Below are positions 1-7,363 of a stretch of 64,000 bases of DNA, one piece after another. Both the position numbers and the translations under genes were made by a program. The number at the start of each line of letters is the position of its first letter. Position 1 is the first letter of the stretch. Below the pieces are notes generated by a model. It made no database searches. It was not told the origin of the DNA and saw nothing but the letters and a program-made list of their open reading frames with translations. This stretch comes from Bradyrhizobium sp. WSM471 (lineage in GTDB: Bacteria; Pseudomonadota; Alphaproteobacteria; Rhizobiales; Xanthobacteraceae), in the NCBI RefSeq assembly GCF_000244915.1, contig NZ_CM001442.1, positions 5,952,001-6,016,000 on the forward strand, written 5' to 3'.

Positions 1-64
1 GCACTTCCATCGCATGCGCATTACGTAATCCGACTACGAATGTATCGCGGGCTGCGTTCGTCAT
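1..64 (-). CDS. YciE/YciF-type ferritin-like protein (DUF892), N-terminus only
   Basis: Partial gene cut by the left window edge. The 21 visible codons, starting at the ATG whose complement is at 62-64, read MTNAARDTFVVGLRNAHAM and so match the conserved N-terminus (DxFVxGLRNAHAME) of DUF892/YciE proteins, stress-induced ferritin-like bundles. A GGAG lies about 8 nt before the start. A GGAAC-N16-GGTT promoter faces this gene at 100-124, which fits general-stress control. The family call rests on a short segment but the motif is distinctive. Confidence 0.75.
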   Translation of the reverse strand, partial: MTNAARDTFVVGLRNAHAMEV

Positions 65-99
65 TTCATGTTCTCCATTTCATGGGCCTTGTTGCCGCC

Positions 100-124
100 A
101 ACCGTAGTTTCGGTGGATCGTTCC
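100..124 (-). promoter_or_regulatory. Putative sigma-EcfG promoter for the YciE-like gene
   Basis: On the minus strand GGAAC (124-120) is followed after 16 nt by GGTT (103-100). This agrees with the alphaproteobacterial EcfG consensus GGAAC-N16/17-CGTT at all but one base. It sits about 36 bp before the YciE-like start. Confidence 0.6.
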
Positions 125-290
125 TAGGGTGATCCGTGATGCCAACGTTGGGTCCGGCCACCGGACCCGAAGCTAACCTGCGATAACAGAACACAAATCC
201 CCTTGCCGCCGCTGGAACGCCGCATGCAAATGACTGTTTCCCGGAGCGGGTGGTCGCATCGCCGAACGACCGCAGCGCTCAGGGACAAGA

Positions 291-893
291 ATGGCAGGCA
301 GCTCTCCGCACGTCAGCAACTCAGGCCCTTCGCTTGGCCGGCCTGGACCGGGCAGCCCCGGATTTGGCCGGCCCGGTGAGGGACAGCCGGACAACGCTTC
401 CGATCCGTTCTTCATGACGATTCGCGACGATCTTGCGGACAAGGGCTTCTTCACGGCAAGCGCGGAGGAGCTGATCACCTGGGCGCGAACCGGGTCGCTG
501 ATGTGGATGACGTTCGGGCTCGCCTGCTGCGCGGTCGAGATGATGCAGATGTCGATGCCGCGCTATGACGCCGAACGCTTCGGATTCGCGCCGCGCGCGT
601 CGCCACGCCAGTCAGATGTGATCATCGTCGCGGGCACGCTCACCAACAAGATGGCGCCGGCGTTTCGCAAAATCTACGATCAGATGCCTGAGCCGCGCTA
701 CGTGATCTCGATGGGGTCGTGCGCCAACGGCGGTGGTTACTACCACTATTCGTACTCGGTCGTGCGCGGCTGCGATCGCGTCGTGCCTGTCGACATCTAC
801 GTGCCCGGCTGCCCGCCGACTGCAGAGGCGCTGCTGTACGGCGTGATGCTGCTTCAGAAGAAGATCCGGCGGATCGGCACGATCGAGCGCTAG
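291..893 (+). CDS. nuoB: Orphan NADH-quinone oxidoreductase subunit B paralog
   Basis: A 200-residue NuoB, the complex I subunit that carries the terminal [4Fe-4S] cluster N2. All four ligands are visible: the adjacent pair C79-C80 (in LACCAVEM), C144 (MGSCA) and C174 (PGCPPTAE). The core from about residue 38 is close to normal length. The first 35 residues are an unusual Gly/Pro/Arg-rich stretch ([16 protein letters not shown]), replacing the usual short leader. No other nuo gene is adjacent, so this is a stand-alone copy; the main nuo operon is presumably elsewhere. An AGGGA precedes the ATG. Confidence 0.93.
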   Translation: MAGSSPHVSNSGPSLGRPGPGSPGFGRPGEGQPDNASDPFFMTIRDDLADKGFFTASAEELITWARTGSLMWMTFGLACCAVEMMQMSMPRYDAERFGFAPRASPRQSDVIIVAGTLTNKMAPAFRKIYDQMPEPRYVISMGSCANGGGYYHYSYSVVRGCDRVVPVDIYVPGCPPTAEALLYGVMLLQKKIRRIGTIER

Positions 894-951
894 TGAGCTG
901 ACCAACTCGGACTTGAATGGACATCAGCGTTTCAGCGCGCCAGGGTCCGCG

Positions 952-1812
952 TTAGGTCTTTCGGTCGATACGCTGGCGGATGTCCAGCAAAAATCGGCTA
1001 ACACCATCATCCAGGCTGACGCCGTCAGGCGGCGCTATGGTGGTGATGCCCCAATTCGCCAACACCGCTTCCTGCACAGGATTGCGTTGCGTGACGAAAA
1101 CGAAGGACCTCGGTCGATCCTGGCGGTGCCCGGATTCGTCCCAACTCTGCCAAATCCGGTGCAGCAGGAGCCGAATGTTGGGATCGGACATGCTGTATCC
1201 GATGAAAAGCAGCGTGCTGCCCAAGGCATCGGCGCGAAACCGGATATCGAGTGGCGAGTCGAACGCGAGCCGGTTGAGGAAGTCGGTCTCGGTCAGGACG
1301 AGCGAGGCATCGTCGTCGAAGTCGCCATGAAACTTGATGATGTGCGTGACGCCGGAACGGGCGCTTGCAATGTCCTTTGCGTTGCTGATCTTGGCATAGG
1401 GCTTTTCCAGAACCTCGAATGCCGTCTCGAGGTTGCGGTCGTAGTTCGTGGTGTAAATGGTCGGAAAATCGAGCTCCACAATCAGCTGGTGGAGCCGTGA
1501 GGCCGCGATCCTGTCCGGGTCGACGCGCCAGTTGCGGTCGAGCCAGCTGCGGAGCGGGCCAATTCCGCCGCGCTTCAGCCGGTAGTACTCCGCCAGCATC
1601 TGGTAGCCGCCGTGCATTCCATCGATCACGTTGCGTTCAAGTCCAAGGTCATCCAGCAGATGGTCGATCAGAGATTGCCAGGACGGCAGGCCGACAGCCA
1701 TCGAGACGCCGGCGCCGACGAACAGGATCGCGCAGCGCCGCTTGACCGCAGCGGCCAGGACCTCATGAGGCGGTCGCTCCTCGAATGCGTGTCCGGTCGC
1801 CTGCTGGTTCAT
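952..1812 (-). CDS. SIR2-like NAD-binding domain protein
   Basis: A 286-residue SIR2_2-type protein. Visible motifs, in order: GAGVS (about residue 33, NAD-binding loop), TTNYD (about 122), KFHGD (about 160, with the expected histidine), and GYSMSDPN near 205. These are the hallmarks of SIR2-like NAD hydrolase/deacylase domains. No extra domain is visible after about residue 270. It starts directly after the NUDIX gene with no gap, so the two are surely cotranscribed. Related domains occur in NAD-depleting antiphage proteins, but many are stand-alone with unknown role, so substrate and purpose are open. Confidence 0.8.
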   Translation of the reverse strand: MNQQATGHAFEERPPHEVLAAAVKRRCAILFVGAGVSMAVGLPSWQSLIDHLLDDLGLERNVIDGMHGGYQMLAEYYRLKRGGIGPLRSWLDRNWRVDPDRIAASRLHQLIVELDFPTIYTTNYDRNLETAFEVLEKPYAKISNAKDIASARSGVTHIIKFHGDFDDDASLVLTETDFLNRLAFDSPLDIRFRADALGSTLLFIGYSMSDPNIRLLLHRIWQSWDESGHRQDRPRSFVFVTQRNPVQEAVLANWGITTIAPPDGVSLDDGVSRFLLDIRQRIDRKT

Positions 1813-2292
1813 CTACCTTGAATTATTGGAGGGCACCCGGGTTCCTCGAGTCACAGCATCGACCAACGGTGAGGAGGGGGTCTTCTCCGTCTGCGCCGCG
1901 AAGCGTGCGATTAGACGCCGAAGCTGCGCCTTGTGCACCAGACGGCTCGCCTTCTTCGGCGAGACCCAGATTGCTTCGCGCTCTCCCTTTTCCGGCCACC
2001 AGCGCTCCTGCCCGTGGACCCTCATGGGAAAGACGGCGACGTCCATGGTCCGCTTGCGATCACCCTTCCGCTTGCGATGCTTGAAGAACCCGAGCGCGCG
2101 CTTTGCGGTGACGCCGACAAGACCGGCCTCCTCGTACGCCTCCAGCGCAGCCGTACGATGCGGCTCCGTCTTGCGCATCGGAGATCCCTTCGGGACGCTC
2201 CACCTGCCCTTGCGCCTGGTCGTGATCAGCATCACGCGCAATTCGGAATTGTTCAGCGTGAACGGCAACGCGGCGAATTGTTTCTTGCCCAT
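1813..2292 (-). CDS. NUDIX hydrolase, DIPP-like
   Basis: A 159-residue protein with a NUDIX box beginning GSPMRKTEPHRTAALEAYEE, which satisfies the G-x5-E-x7 and EExG elements. The GRWSVPKG lead-in, the KRKGDRK basic stretch and the small size resemble rhizobial diphosphoinositol-polyphosphate (DIPP)-type NUDIX proteins, which cleave pyrophosphates linked to another moiety. It is followed without a gap by the SIR2-like gene and preceded by sdhB at 74 bp. Given an NAD-related partner, an ADP-ribose or NAD-derived substrate is conceivable, but that is inference. Confidence 0.85.
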   Translation of the reverse strand: MGKKQFAALPFTLNNSELRVMLITTRRKGRWSVPKGSPMRKTEPHRTAALEAYEEAGLVGVTAKRALGFFKHRKRKGDRKRTMDVAVFPMRVHGQERWWPEKGEREAIWVSPKKASRLVHKAQLRRLIARFAAQTEKTPSSPLVDAVTRGTRVPSNNSR

Positions 2293-2366
2293 CGGGCGCC
2301 TCCAGTTTGGTCGATAAGCCTACGCCGCAGCCATTGTTCCTTTCTGCGGGGAGCGTCCATCTCCGA

Positions 2367-3152
2367 TCAGAACTTCCGTTCGACCATCTTGAGGCGCAAT
2401 CCGGAAATGGCTTCGCCCGGATTCAAGCCCTTGGGACACGCCTTCGCGCAGTTGAGGATGGTGTGACAGCGATAGATCCTGAAGGGGTCTTCGAGCTTGT
2501 CGAGACGCTCGCCCGTCGCCTCGTCGCGGCTGTCATTGACCCACCGCGCCGCCTGGATCAGGGCCGCCGGGCCGAGGAAACGCTCGGAATTCCACCAATA
2601 GCTTGGGCACGACGTCGAGCAGCAGGCGCAGAGGATGCATTCGTACAGCCCATCGAGCTTGGCCCGATCCTCATGGCTCTGCCGCCATTCCTTCTGCGGC
2701 GTGGGCGACACGGTTTGCAGCCAAGGCTCGATCAATGCGAGCTGGGCGTAGAAATTCGTCAGGTCCGGAACGAGGTCCTTCACCACGGGCTGGTGCGGCA
2801 AAGGCAGGACGCGCAGCGGCTCGCCTTGCGGGACGTCCTCGCTCATGGACTTGGTGCAGGCGAGCGCGTTCTGGCCGGCGATATTCATCGAGCAGGAGCC
2901 GCACACGCCTTCGCGGCAGGACCGTCTGAATGTCAGCGTAGAGTCGATGTTGTTCTTGATCCAGATCAGACCGTCCAGCACCATGGGCCCGCAATCGCTC
3001 ATATCGACGAAGTAGGTGTCGAGCCGCGGATTGCGACCGTCGTCGGGATTCCAGCGATAGACCTGGAATTCGCGCAACGATTTGCTGTCCGGCTTGGGCC
3101 AGATCCTTCCCTTTTCGACGCGGGAGTGTTTCGGAAGCCTGAACTCGACCAT
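2367..3152 (-). CDS. sdhB: Succinate dehydrogenase iron-sulfur subunit, orphan paralog
   Basis: A 261-residue SdhB with all three cluster sites: the plant-ferredoxin [2Fe-2S] set C79, C84, C87 and C99; the [4Fe-4S] set from ECILCACC (C162, C165, C168); and the [3Fe-4S] set C229, C235 and C239 (in [15 protein letters not shown]). It should pass electrons from the flavoprotein to quinone in complex II. No sdhC, sdhD or sdhA is next to it, so it is a second copy outside the usual operon. It lies downstream of the DUF2243 gene and the short ORF at 3192-3356 on the same strand. Confidence 0.93.
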   Translation of the reverse strand: MVEFRLPKHSRVEKGRIWPKPDSKSLREFQVYRWNPDDGRNPRLDTYFVDMSDCGPMVLDGLIWIKNNIDSTLTFRRSCREGVCGSCSMNIAGQNALACTKSMSEDVPQGEPLRVLPLPHQPVVKDLVPDLTNFYAQLALIEPWLQTVSPTPQKEWRQSHEDRAKLDGLYECILCACCSTSCPSYWWNSERFLGPAALIQAARWVNDSRDEATGERLDKLEDPFRIYRCHTILNCAKACPKGLNPGEAISGLRLKMVERKF

Positions 3153-3191
3153 ATTACCTCCGGACGGACATGAGGCGTTGATAACCGCGCA

Positions 3192-3356
3192 TCAGTTGGG
3201 ATTGAAGCAACGGAGTTGCAGGAGATCGTCCAGCGACACACCAAACAGCACGATGCGAAACACCGGTGCCATCGCCAGCACCAGCAGCAATATGAAAATG
3301 GCATAGACCAGAGCCGGCGGGGTCGCTCTAGCGAGCCTGTAGACTGCTTTCCGCAT
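3192..3356 (-). CDS. Small single-span membrane protein
   Basis: A 54-residue product starting MRKAVYRLARATPPALVYAI with one strongly hydrophobic helix at about residues 14-36. The start is chosen because GGGAGGG lies 4-6 nt upstream. It overlaps the end of the DUF2243 gene by 29 nt and ends 39 nt before sdhB, so the three probably form a transcription unit. I do not recognise the family. Confidence 0.55.
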   Translation of the reverse strand: MRKAVYRLARATPPALVYAIFILLLVLAMAPVFRIVLFGVSLDDLLQLRCFNPN

Positions 3357-3837
3357 GGACCCTCCCTTGCTTGCAAGCACGCGCCACGGCGACGCCGACA
3401 ACCAGCATGGCCGCACCCCATAGCAGGAAGCCGATGTCCCAGAAGATGCGCTGCTCGTCAGGGACCGTCTCATTCACCCGATGCAGCTTCAAGATCTCAT
3501 GGTCCATCACGCCTTCAACCAGATTGAAGATGCCCCAACCGAGCAAGATCGCGCCGAGACACCGGCTGCCCGACAAGTGAATGTCGGACCTGCGCGCCCG
3601 TTGCCACAGCACATACAGGCCGAGGAGCACAACAACATAGGCCGCGCTGTGGAAGATGCCGTCCCAGGTCGTGTTGAGCTTGACGTTTTCGATCGAGTCG
3701 AGCGGGTACCAGCCGCTTAACATATGATGCCATTGCAGCAACTGATGAAACACGATGCCGTCGAAAAACCCGCCCAGACCAAGCCCGAGAAGGACACCCG
3801 CGGAAATCGGGAAGCTGGATGAATTGCTGTCTTTCAT
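3328..3837 (-). CDS. DUF2243 membrane protein
   Basis: A 169-residue protein with four hydrophobic segments (about 10-30, 60-80, 95-115 and 130-150). Its GLGGFFDGIVFHQLLQWHHM opening and later VEGVMDHEILKLHRV are the conserved His-rich features of DUF2243. These proteins often sit near cytochrome c oxidase genes; the histidines suggest metal or heme contact, but the function is unknown. An EcfG-like promoter lies at 3877-3901. Confidence 0.85.
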   Translation of the reverse strand: MKDSNSSSFPISAGVLLGLGLGGFFDGIVFHQLLQWHHMLSGWYPLDSIENVKLNTTWDGIFHSAAYVVVLLGLYVLWQRARRSDIHLSGSRCLGAILLGWGIFNLVEGVMDHEILKLHRVNETVPDEQRIFWDIGFLLWGAAMLVVGVAVARACKQGRVHAESSLQAR

Positions 3838-3876
3838 GAATTGACTCGTGCGCCGGTCGGCATCTGGATGATGGAC

Positions 3877-3901
3877 AAACCGTCCTCAGTGCTGCCGTTC
3901 C
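3877..3901 (-). promoter_or_regulatory. Putative sigma-EcfG promoter for the DUF2243 unit
   Basis: Minus-strand GGAAC (3901-3897) is followed by GGTT after 15 nt or GTTT after 16 nt, about 40 bp before the DUF2243 start. Close to the EcfG consensus. Confidence 0.5.
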
Positions 3902-4011
3902 TATGATCATGACGCGCTTCCTGTGCCAATAACCTGCGTTAACCTGCCGGCTCATGCCACGATGCCGATAACATCAGGCGGAGCATCGCTCGGCGGTTTA
4001 CGGCGATGATA

Positions 4012-4037
4012 GGAACGTTCGAAACAGTCGCAGCGTC
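4012..4037 (+). promoter_or_regulatory. Putative sigma-EcfG promoter for the gene at 4147
   Basis: GGAAC at 4012-4016 and CGTC at 4034-4037 with a 17-nt spacer, one mismatch from GGAAC-N17-CGTT. It faces the small gene at 4147. Confidence 0.45.
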
Positions 4038-4146
4038 TTGTGAATTCAACATTGGAGAATTCCGCGGGCACCGCAAACTGCTCGGAGGTGGCCGTGTGTG
4101 ACCGCCCCGTCAGAGTTGCCGATGATTCAAACTGCGAGGAGCCGAG

Positions 4147-4362
4147 ATGGCGTATGCGTTGTTCAAGGATGGCGAGAGACTGAGCCGAACGTTTTCAACG
4201 AAAGAGGAAACGCTGAAGAAAGCCGAAGACGCTGGTCTGGTCGAAAGCGGCGAGGGCAAGCCTAGGCTCGAGGACGACCTGAAGATCAAGCCCTGCTCGC
4301 CCGACCCCGAACCTCGATGCGAGGACGACCTCGATTGGACGTCGGAAAACCCGGCGTCCTGA
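4147..4362 (+). CDS. Small acidic conserved-type protein
   Basis: A 71-residue soluble protein beginning MAYALFKDGERLSRTFSTKE. It has a beta-turn-helix-like start (ALFKDGERLSRTFSTKEETLKKAEDAGLV) and an acidic, Cys/Pro-containing tail (CSPDPEPRCEDDLDW). A purine-rich GAGGAGCCGAG precedes the ATG. I do not recognise a named family; small proteins of this style are frequent in Bradyrhizobium, and the upstream EcfG-like promoter suggests stress expression. Confidence 0.7.
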   Translation: MAYALFKDGERLSRTFSTKEETLKKAEDAGLVESGEGKPRLEDDLKIKPCSPDPEPRCEDDLDWTSENPAS

Positions 4363-4370
4363 TAGCCGAT

Positions 4371-4931
4371 CTAGCAACCTTTGCAGATGCTCTTGATCTT
4401 CCGATCGACGTGGGAATCCTGAGAGTTCTCCGAGCGTATTTCGGCGTCGCCCGGCATCGACGGACCGGGTGTCGCAGTTCCGTCGATGCGTCCGCTGTTG
4501 GTTCCTCCCGCAGGATTGCCCGCCCGCCCGACCGTAGTCGATCCTCGCGGACCCCCACCGGTCGATTGGGCCGTTCCAGCGGTGTTCGTGCCGGTAACCG
4601 TCGTGCCGCGCGAAGCCGCGGCCGCGTCGGCTGGATTGCCCAGGCTGGGCGATGCACCGCCAGTCTGGTTTGTAGCTCCCGCAGACCCAAGGCCTGCAGA
4701 CCCAGAACCTGCAGACCCGGGACCTGCGGACCCGAGACTTGAGGCACCGCCGGCCGACCCAGGGCTTGTGGCACCGCCGGTGCCGCCGCTCGTGCTGCTC
4801 GCGCTTGATCCGCCCGATCCTCCCGAACCGCCGCCGCCGCCACCGCCACCGCCACTCTGCGCCGAGGCGGCCCCTATCGACGCCGTCGCCATGAACGCGA
4901 TCAGCATCAAGCTCGAAGTTGTCCTAGCCAT
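4371..4931 (-). CDS. Secreted glycine/serine-rich protein
   Basis: A 186-residue protein with a clear signal peptide (MARTTSSLMLIAFMATASIGAASAQ), then an uninterrupted Gly run with Ser, several GSAG-type repeats around residues 55-85, and a charged C-terminus ending in DRKIKSICKGC. The low-complexity body is probably disordered or an envelope linker; no enzyme domain is visible. It starts 3 nt after the upstream small gene and belongs to a three-gene unit with it. Confidence 0.75.
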   Translation of the reverse strand: MARTTSSLMLIAFMATASIGAASAQSGGGGGGGGGSGGSGGSSASSTSGGTGGATSPGSAGGASSLGSAGPGSAGSGSAGLGSAGATNQTGGASPSLGNPADAAAASRGTTVTGTNTAGTAQSTGGGPRGSTTVGRAGNPAGGTNSGRIDGTATPGPSMPGDAEIRSENSQDSHVDRKIKSICKGC

Positions 4932-4934
4932 TGC

Positions 4935-5136
4935 TCAGTTCCTCTCACGATCATCGTGCGTGTGATGTTGATCGCGCTCACCACCGCCTCCGGAGACGTG
5001 TGATTTGCGGTCGTTGGTGGGCGTTCCGGGCGCAGGGCGCTCGTGCTCGCGACCTCCCTTTTCAGGGGTGCTTGCGGTCCTGCCGCGAGGAGCCCGGACC
5101 ACCGAAGCGCTCAGTGTCTGAGTTCTTGTGTGGCAT
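4935..5136 (-). pseudogene. Small hydrophilic protein gene with a one-base shift
   Basis: The ATG (5136-5134) follows the stop of the upstream gene with no gap. The frame reads MPHKNSDTERFGGPGSSRQD and reaches a stop after codon 24 (KHP). Removing one C from the C4 run (G4 on the plus strand at 5065-5068) rejoins a second open segment, EKGGREHERPAPGTPTNDRK and on to HTHDDRERN, giving a 66-residue disordered His/Arg/Gly-rich protein. The tight packing with both neighbours supports a real gene, either recently broken or carrying a sequencing error in a homopolymer. Confidence 0.55.
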
Positions 5137-5310
5137 TCATCGATCCTGCTGGTAGCCTTGGTTCGTCGTGTTCTGCTTGATGTTGCCATGACGTCCTTGC
5201 GTGTCGAAGTTCTCACGGCCGGGGACTTTTTCGTCCGTCTCGATTCCAGGATCAGATCCGGGTCCCTTGTCGCTGCGCTGCTCTGGCGGTACGGGGGGCA
5301 TTTTGGTCAT
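5137..5310 (-). CDS. Small disordered hydrophilic protein
   Basis: A 57-residue product starting MTKMPPVPPEQRSDKGPGSD and ending NTTNQGYQQDR. It is Pro/Gly/Gln/Asn-rich, with no hydrophobic core and no cysteine. The start at 5310 is preferred over an upstream ATG because the conserved-looking MTKMPPVPPE begins there. First gene of a three-gene minus-strand unit with an EcfG-like promoter at 5352-5376. The role may resemble hydrophilins or other stress-induced disordered proteins, which is inference. Confidence 0.65.
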   Translation of the reverse strand: MTKMPPVPPEQRSDKGPGSDPGIETDEKVPGRENFDTQGRHGNIKQNTTNQGYQQDR

Positions 5311-5351
5311 TGCATGCTCCGTGTTTAGGTCTCGCGACCTCATGCGCTGGC

Positions 5352-5376
5352 AATGAGATGCGGCGGCGGTCGTTCC
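5352..5376 (-). promoter_or_regulatory. Weak sigma-EcfG-like promoter for the 5310-4371 unit
   Basis: Minus-strand GGAAC (5376-5372) then CATT after 16 nt. The -35 is perfect and the -10 is two bases off CGTT. It lies back to back with the plus-strand element at 5402. Confidence 0.4.
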
Positions 5377-5401
5377 TGATCGATGCTGATGCATGCCCCT
5401 A

Positions 5402-5426
5402 GGAACGAAGGATTCCTGCCCGTGTT
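5402..5426 (+). promoter_or_regulatory. Putative sigma-EcfG promoter for the gene at 5460
   Basis: GGAAC (5402-5406), 16-nt spacer, TGTT (5423-5426), 33 bp before the ATG at 5460. One mismatch in the -10. Confidence 0.5.
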
Positions 5427-5459
5427 GACCCCGCAGTTCATACCGAAGGCTTTCAGTTC

Positions 5460-6029
5460 ATGGTCAAGGATCTATCGCGGAAAACGGAGAAGGACGGAAC
5501 CCGGAAGCTGATGATGGCGGGATCGGTCGTGGCCGCGGTTCTGTTTGTAGGTTTCATTGTCTGGTTCGCCGTCCCGCAGATGTTCGGGGCAACCGACTAT
5601 CTGGGCCGCCCCTCCACAGGAGCAGACAAGGGTGCGGCGGCGACGACGGTCGGCACGGGAGTTCCGACGCAGCACGAAGCCGTCAGCAAAGCTGCCAAGG
5701 AAAACCCGGCCCGCAATGAGGACGCGACCGGCGCGCGTGCGCGGGATGTGAAGCAGACCTCCCAGCCGGCTGGCCTCAACGCTCAGCAGCGCGAGCAGCT
5801 CCGCGCCATCATCTCATCGGCGCATGGCCCGACGATGGATCGCCCGAATTTCGAAATGATGATCGGTACTTCGGTGCCGCGCCAGACCGAGGTGGCCGAC
5901 TTGCCGCCCGAGGTCACGCAAGTTCTGAACGGGTTCTGGGGCGACCAGTACCTGATCGCCGGGAATGATCTCGTCATCGTCGATCAGCATTCGCGCCGCG
6001 TGGCCGCAATCATCGCTGGGGTACGCTGA
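5460..6029 (+). CDS. Membrane-anchored DUF1236-like protein
   Basis: A 189-residue protein with a cytoplasmic N-terminus, one transmembrane helix at about 18-38, a low-complexity linker, and a C-terminal domain from about residue 105. The end, NDLVIVDQHSRRVAAIIAGVR, matches the DUF1236 pattern (a small periplasmic beta domain in rhizobia ending in DxxTRxIVAVI). The domain is predicted to face the periplasm. It precedes the small gene at 6071 by 41 nt. Function unknown. Confidence 0.7.
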   Translation: MVKDLSRKTEKDGTRKLMMAGSVVAAVLFVGFIVWFAVPQMFGATDYLGRPSTGADKGAAATTVGTGVPTQHEAVSKAAKENPARNEDATGARARDVKQTSQPAGLNAQQREQLRAIISSAHGPTMDRPNFEMMIGTSVPRQTEVADLPPEVTQVLNGFWGDQYLIAGNDLVIVDQHSRRVAAIIAGVR

Positions 6030-6070
6030 TCGCGTGCCGCCGCTTCGACAAATTGTAGAGAGGACAGCTT

Positions 6071-6259
6071 ATGCCGAGAGCGAAAGCACCTGAGAACGAC
6101 CCGAGAGAAACCCCGGCCGACGATCCGCGACAGCAGACCGATTTGCCAACCCACCGGCAGACGGATCAGCCTTGGCAGGGAAATCCCGAGAAGGAGCAGA
6201 TCGACCCAAAGCGTCCCCCCATTGATCTGGAACGGTGGCAAAAATCGAATACCCACTAG
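6071..6259 (+). CDS. Small hydrophilic protein
   Basis: A 62-residue, Asp/Pro/Gln/Arg-rich product starting MPRAKAPENDPRETPADDPR with no hydrophobic segment. GAGAGGACAG lies before the ATG. It follows the DUF1236-like gene on the same strand and is probably cotranscribed. Composition resembles the disordered small proteins at 4935-5310. Family not recognised. Confidence 0.6.
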   Translation: MPRAKAPENDPRETPADDPRQQTDLPTHRQTDQPWQGNPEKEQIDPKRPPIDLERWQKSNTH

Positions 6260-6279
6260 CTGCCACGCACGTACCTCGT

Positions 6280-6762
6280 TCACGCGTCGAGCTCATGGAT
6301 GGTGGGCCGCAGGTCGCCGTTCTCATCCAGATCGAGCGTTGCCAGCGTGATCGGCAGCTTGAAGCGCCTTGGACCGGCGCTCCCGGGATTCAGGAAAAGC
6401 ACTCCGTTGATCGTGTTGACCTGCACCCGATGCGAATGTCCTGATATCACCACGTTCACACCGGTTGCCGCAGGGTCGATGGCGAGCGCCTTGAGATCGT
6501 GCAGGAGGTAGAAACAACGAGCGCCAAGGTGCACTGTTTCGGTTTCGGGATAGCGCCTCGCCCAACTGCCGACGTCGACGTTTCCTCTGATGGCGGTGAC
6601 GGGCGCTATTCGGCAAAGCCTCTCCAGAACCTCCGGCGCGCCGATATCACCGGCATGGAGGATATGCGACACCCCCGCAAGACGGTGTTCGGCCTCAGGT
6701 CTGAGAAGGCCGTGCGTATCCGAGATCACTCCGATCCTCAACGCCGTGATCCTCAATGCCAT
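6280..6762 (-). CDS. YfcE/MJ0936-type metallophosphoesterase
   Basis: A 160-residue phosphodiesterase of the calcineurin-like fold. Metal-binding motifs are present in order: ISDTHG (about residue 13), HAGDIG (about 36), GNVD (about 60), and GHSH (about 108) with a following NPGS. The family hydrolyses phosphodiester bonds with Mn2+, natural substrate uncertain. It lies 14 nt downstream of the DUF6894 gene and is probably cotranscribed with it. Confidence 0.9.
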   Translation of the reverse strand: MALRITALRIGVISDTHGLLRPEAEHRLAGVSHILHAGDIGAPEVLERLCRIAPVTAIRGNVDVGSWARRYPETETVHLGARCFYLLHDLKALAIDPAATGVNVVISGHSHRVQVNTINGVLFLNPGSAGPRRFKLPITLATLDLDENGDLRPTIHELDA

Positions 6763-6776
6763 GTCAGGCCAAGGCT

Positions 6777-6995
6777 TCAGTGCAGGACATCCAGTGGCAC
6801 CTTGCCGATCTCCTCACCCTCCTGGTTCGTGACCAGGATGGAAAAATGACGATTTCTGAGTTCGGGACGCACTGCAAGGAGCCTCTTCGCGATCTCCTCG
6901 GCGACATCCAGCGCCATGATGTCGTCAGGCAATTCAGCACCTCCCTCGTCTGCAACGGTCTTCGAATCGACCAGATCGAAATGATAGCGCGGCAC
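6777..6995 (-). CDS. DUF6894 small protein, GTG start
   Basis: A 72-residue protein beginning with GTG and reading (M)PRYHFDLVDSKTVADEGGAE. The PRYxFxLxD...D.G.EL opening is typical of DUF6894 proteins, common and uncharacterised in Bradyrhizobium. The GTG is preferred over a longer in-frame ATG because GAGGG sits just upstream and because the bidirectional promoter at 7018-7045 would lie inside the longer version. Confidence 0.8.
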   Translation of the reverse strand: MPRYHFDLVDSKTVADEGGAELPDDIMALDVAEEIAKRLLAVRPELRNRHFSILVTNQEGEEIGKVPLDVLH

Positions 6996-7017
6996 GTGAA
7001 CCCTCGAATCCGTCGCA

Positions 7018-7045
7018 GGAACGCGCGATGTCGAGCCTTCGTTCC
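7018..7045. promoter_or_regulatory. Symmetric bidirectional sigma-EcfG promoter
   Basis: On the plus strand GGAAC (7018-7022), 17 nt, CGTT (7040-7043). On the minus strand GGAAC (7045-7041), 17 nt, CGTT (7023-7020). Both match the consensus exactly, because the site starts GGAACG and ends CGTTCC. The leftward unit is DUF6894 plus phosphoesterase; the rightward unit is the small gene at 7127. Confidence 0.7.
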
Positions 7046-7126
7046 GGCGCTCGCCCGTCAACTCCCGGCACATCCGCAGGAACCCTCAGGGTCATCGCGG
7101 CATTGCTGTGCTTTTGGAGCCGACAC

Positions 7127-7249
7127 ATGCTCGGAGAGTTGCGCGTACTTGCCCAGCCGGGCGCGATCATCGCCTGTCTCGCCGTCCTGTTGCTGATGGC
7201 CGCAGGCGACGCAGCCATCGTGATCGCTGCGAAGGGGTGGCCATTTTAG
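7127..7249 (+). CDS. Small single-span membrane protein
   Basis: A 40-residue product, MLGELRVLAQPGAIIACLAV onward, with one hydrophobic helix over about residues 12-35. GGAG is 7 nt before the ATG, and a perfect EcfG promoter ends about 80 bp upstream. A longer frame from 7028 exists but would begin inside the promoter. Family not recognised; the promoter is the main support. Confidence 0.45.
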   Translation: MLGELRVLAQPGAIIACLAVLLLMAAGDAAIVIAAKGWPF

Positions 7250-7306
7250 TCCGGTGATCGATGTCGGACATATCCCTCTTCGGCCAATCGCTCCGATCAG
7301 CGCATA

Positions 7307-7331
7307 GGAACCTTTGTAGGCCTGACCGGTT
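7307..7331 (+). promoter_or_regulatory. Putative sigma-EcfG promoter for the cox operon
   Basis: GGAAC (7307-7311), 16-nt spacer, GGTT (7328-7331). It lies 32 bp before the coxB start, a good distance for a short leader. Confidence 0.6.
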
Positions 7332-7363
7332 CCGCATGTGAAGCGGAGTGCGACAAAACGTCA

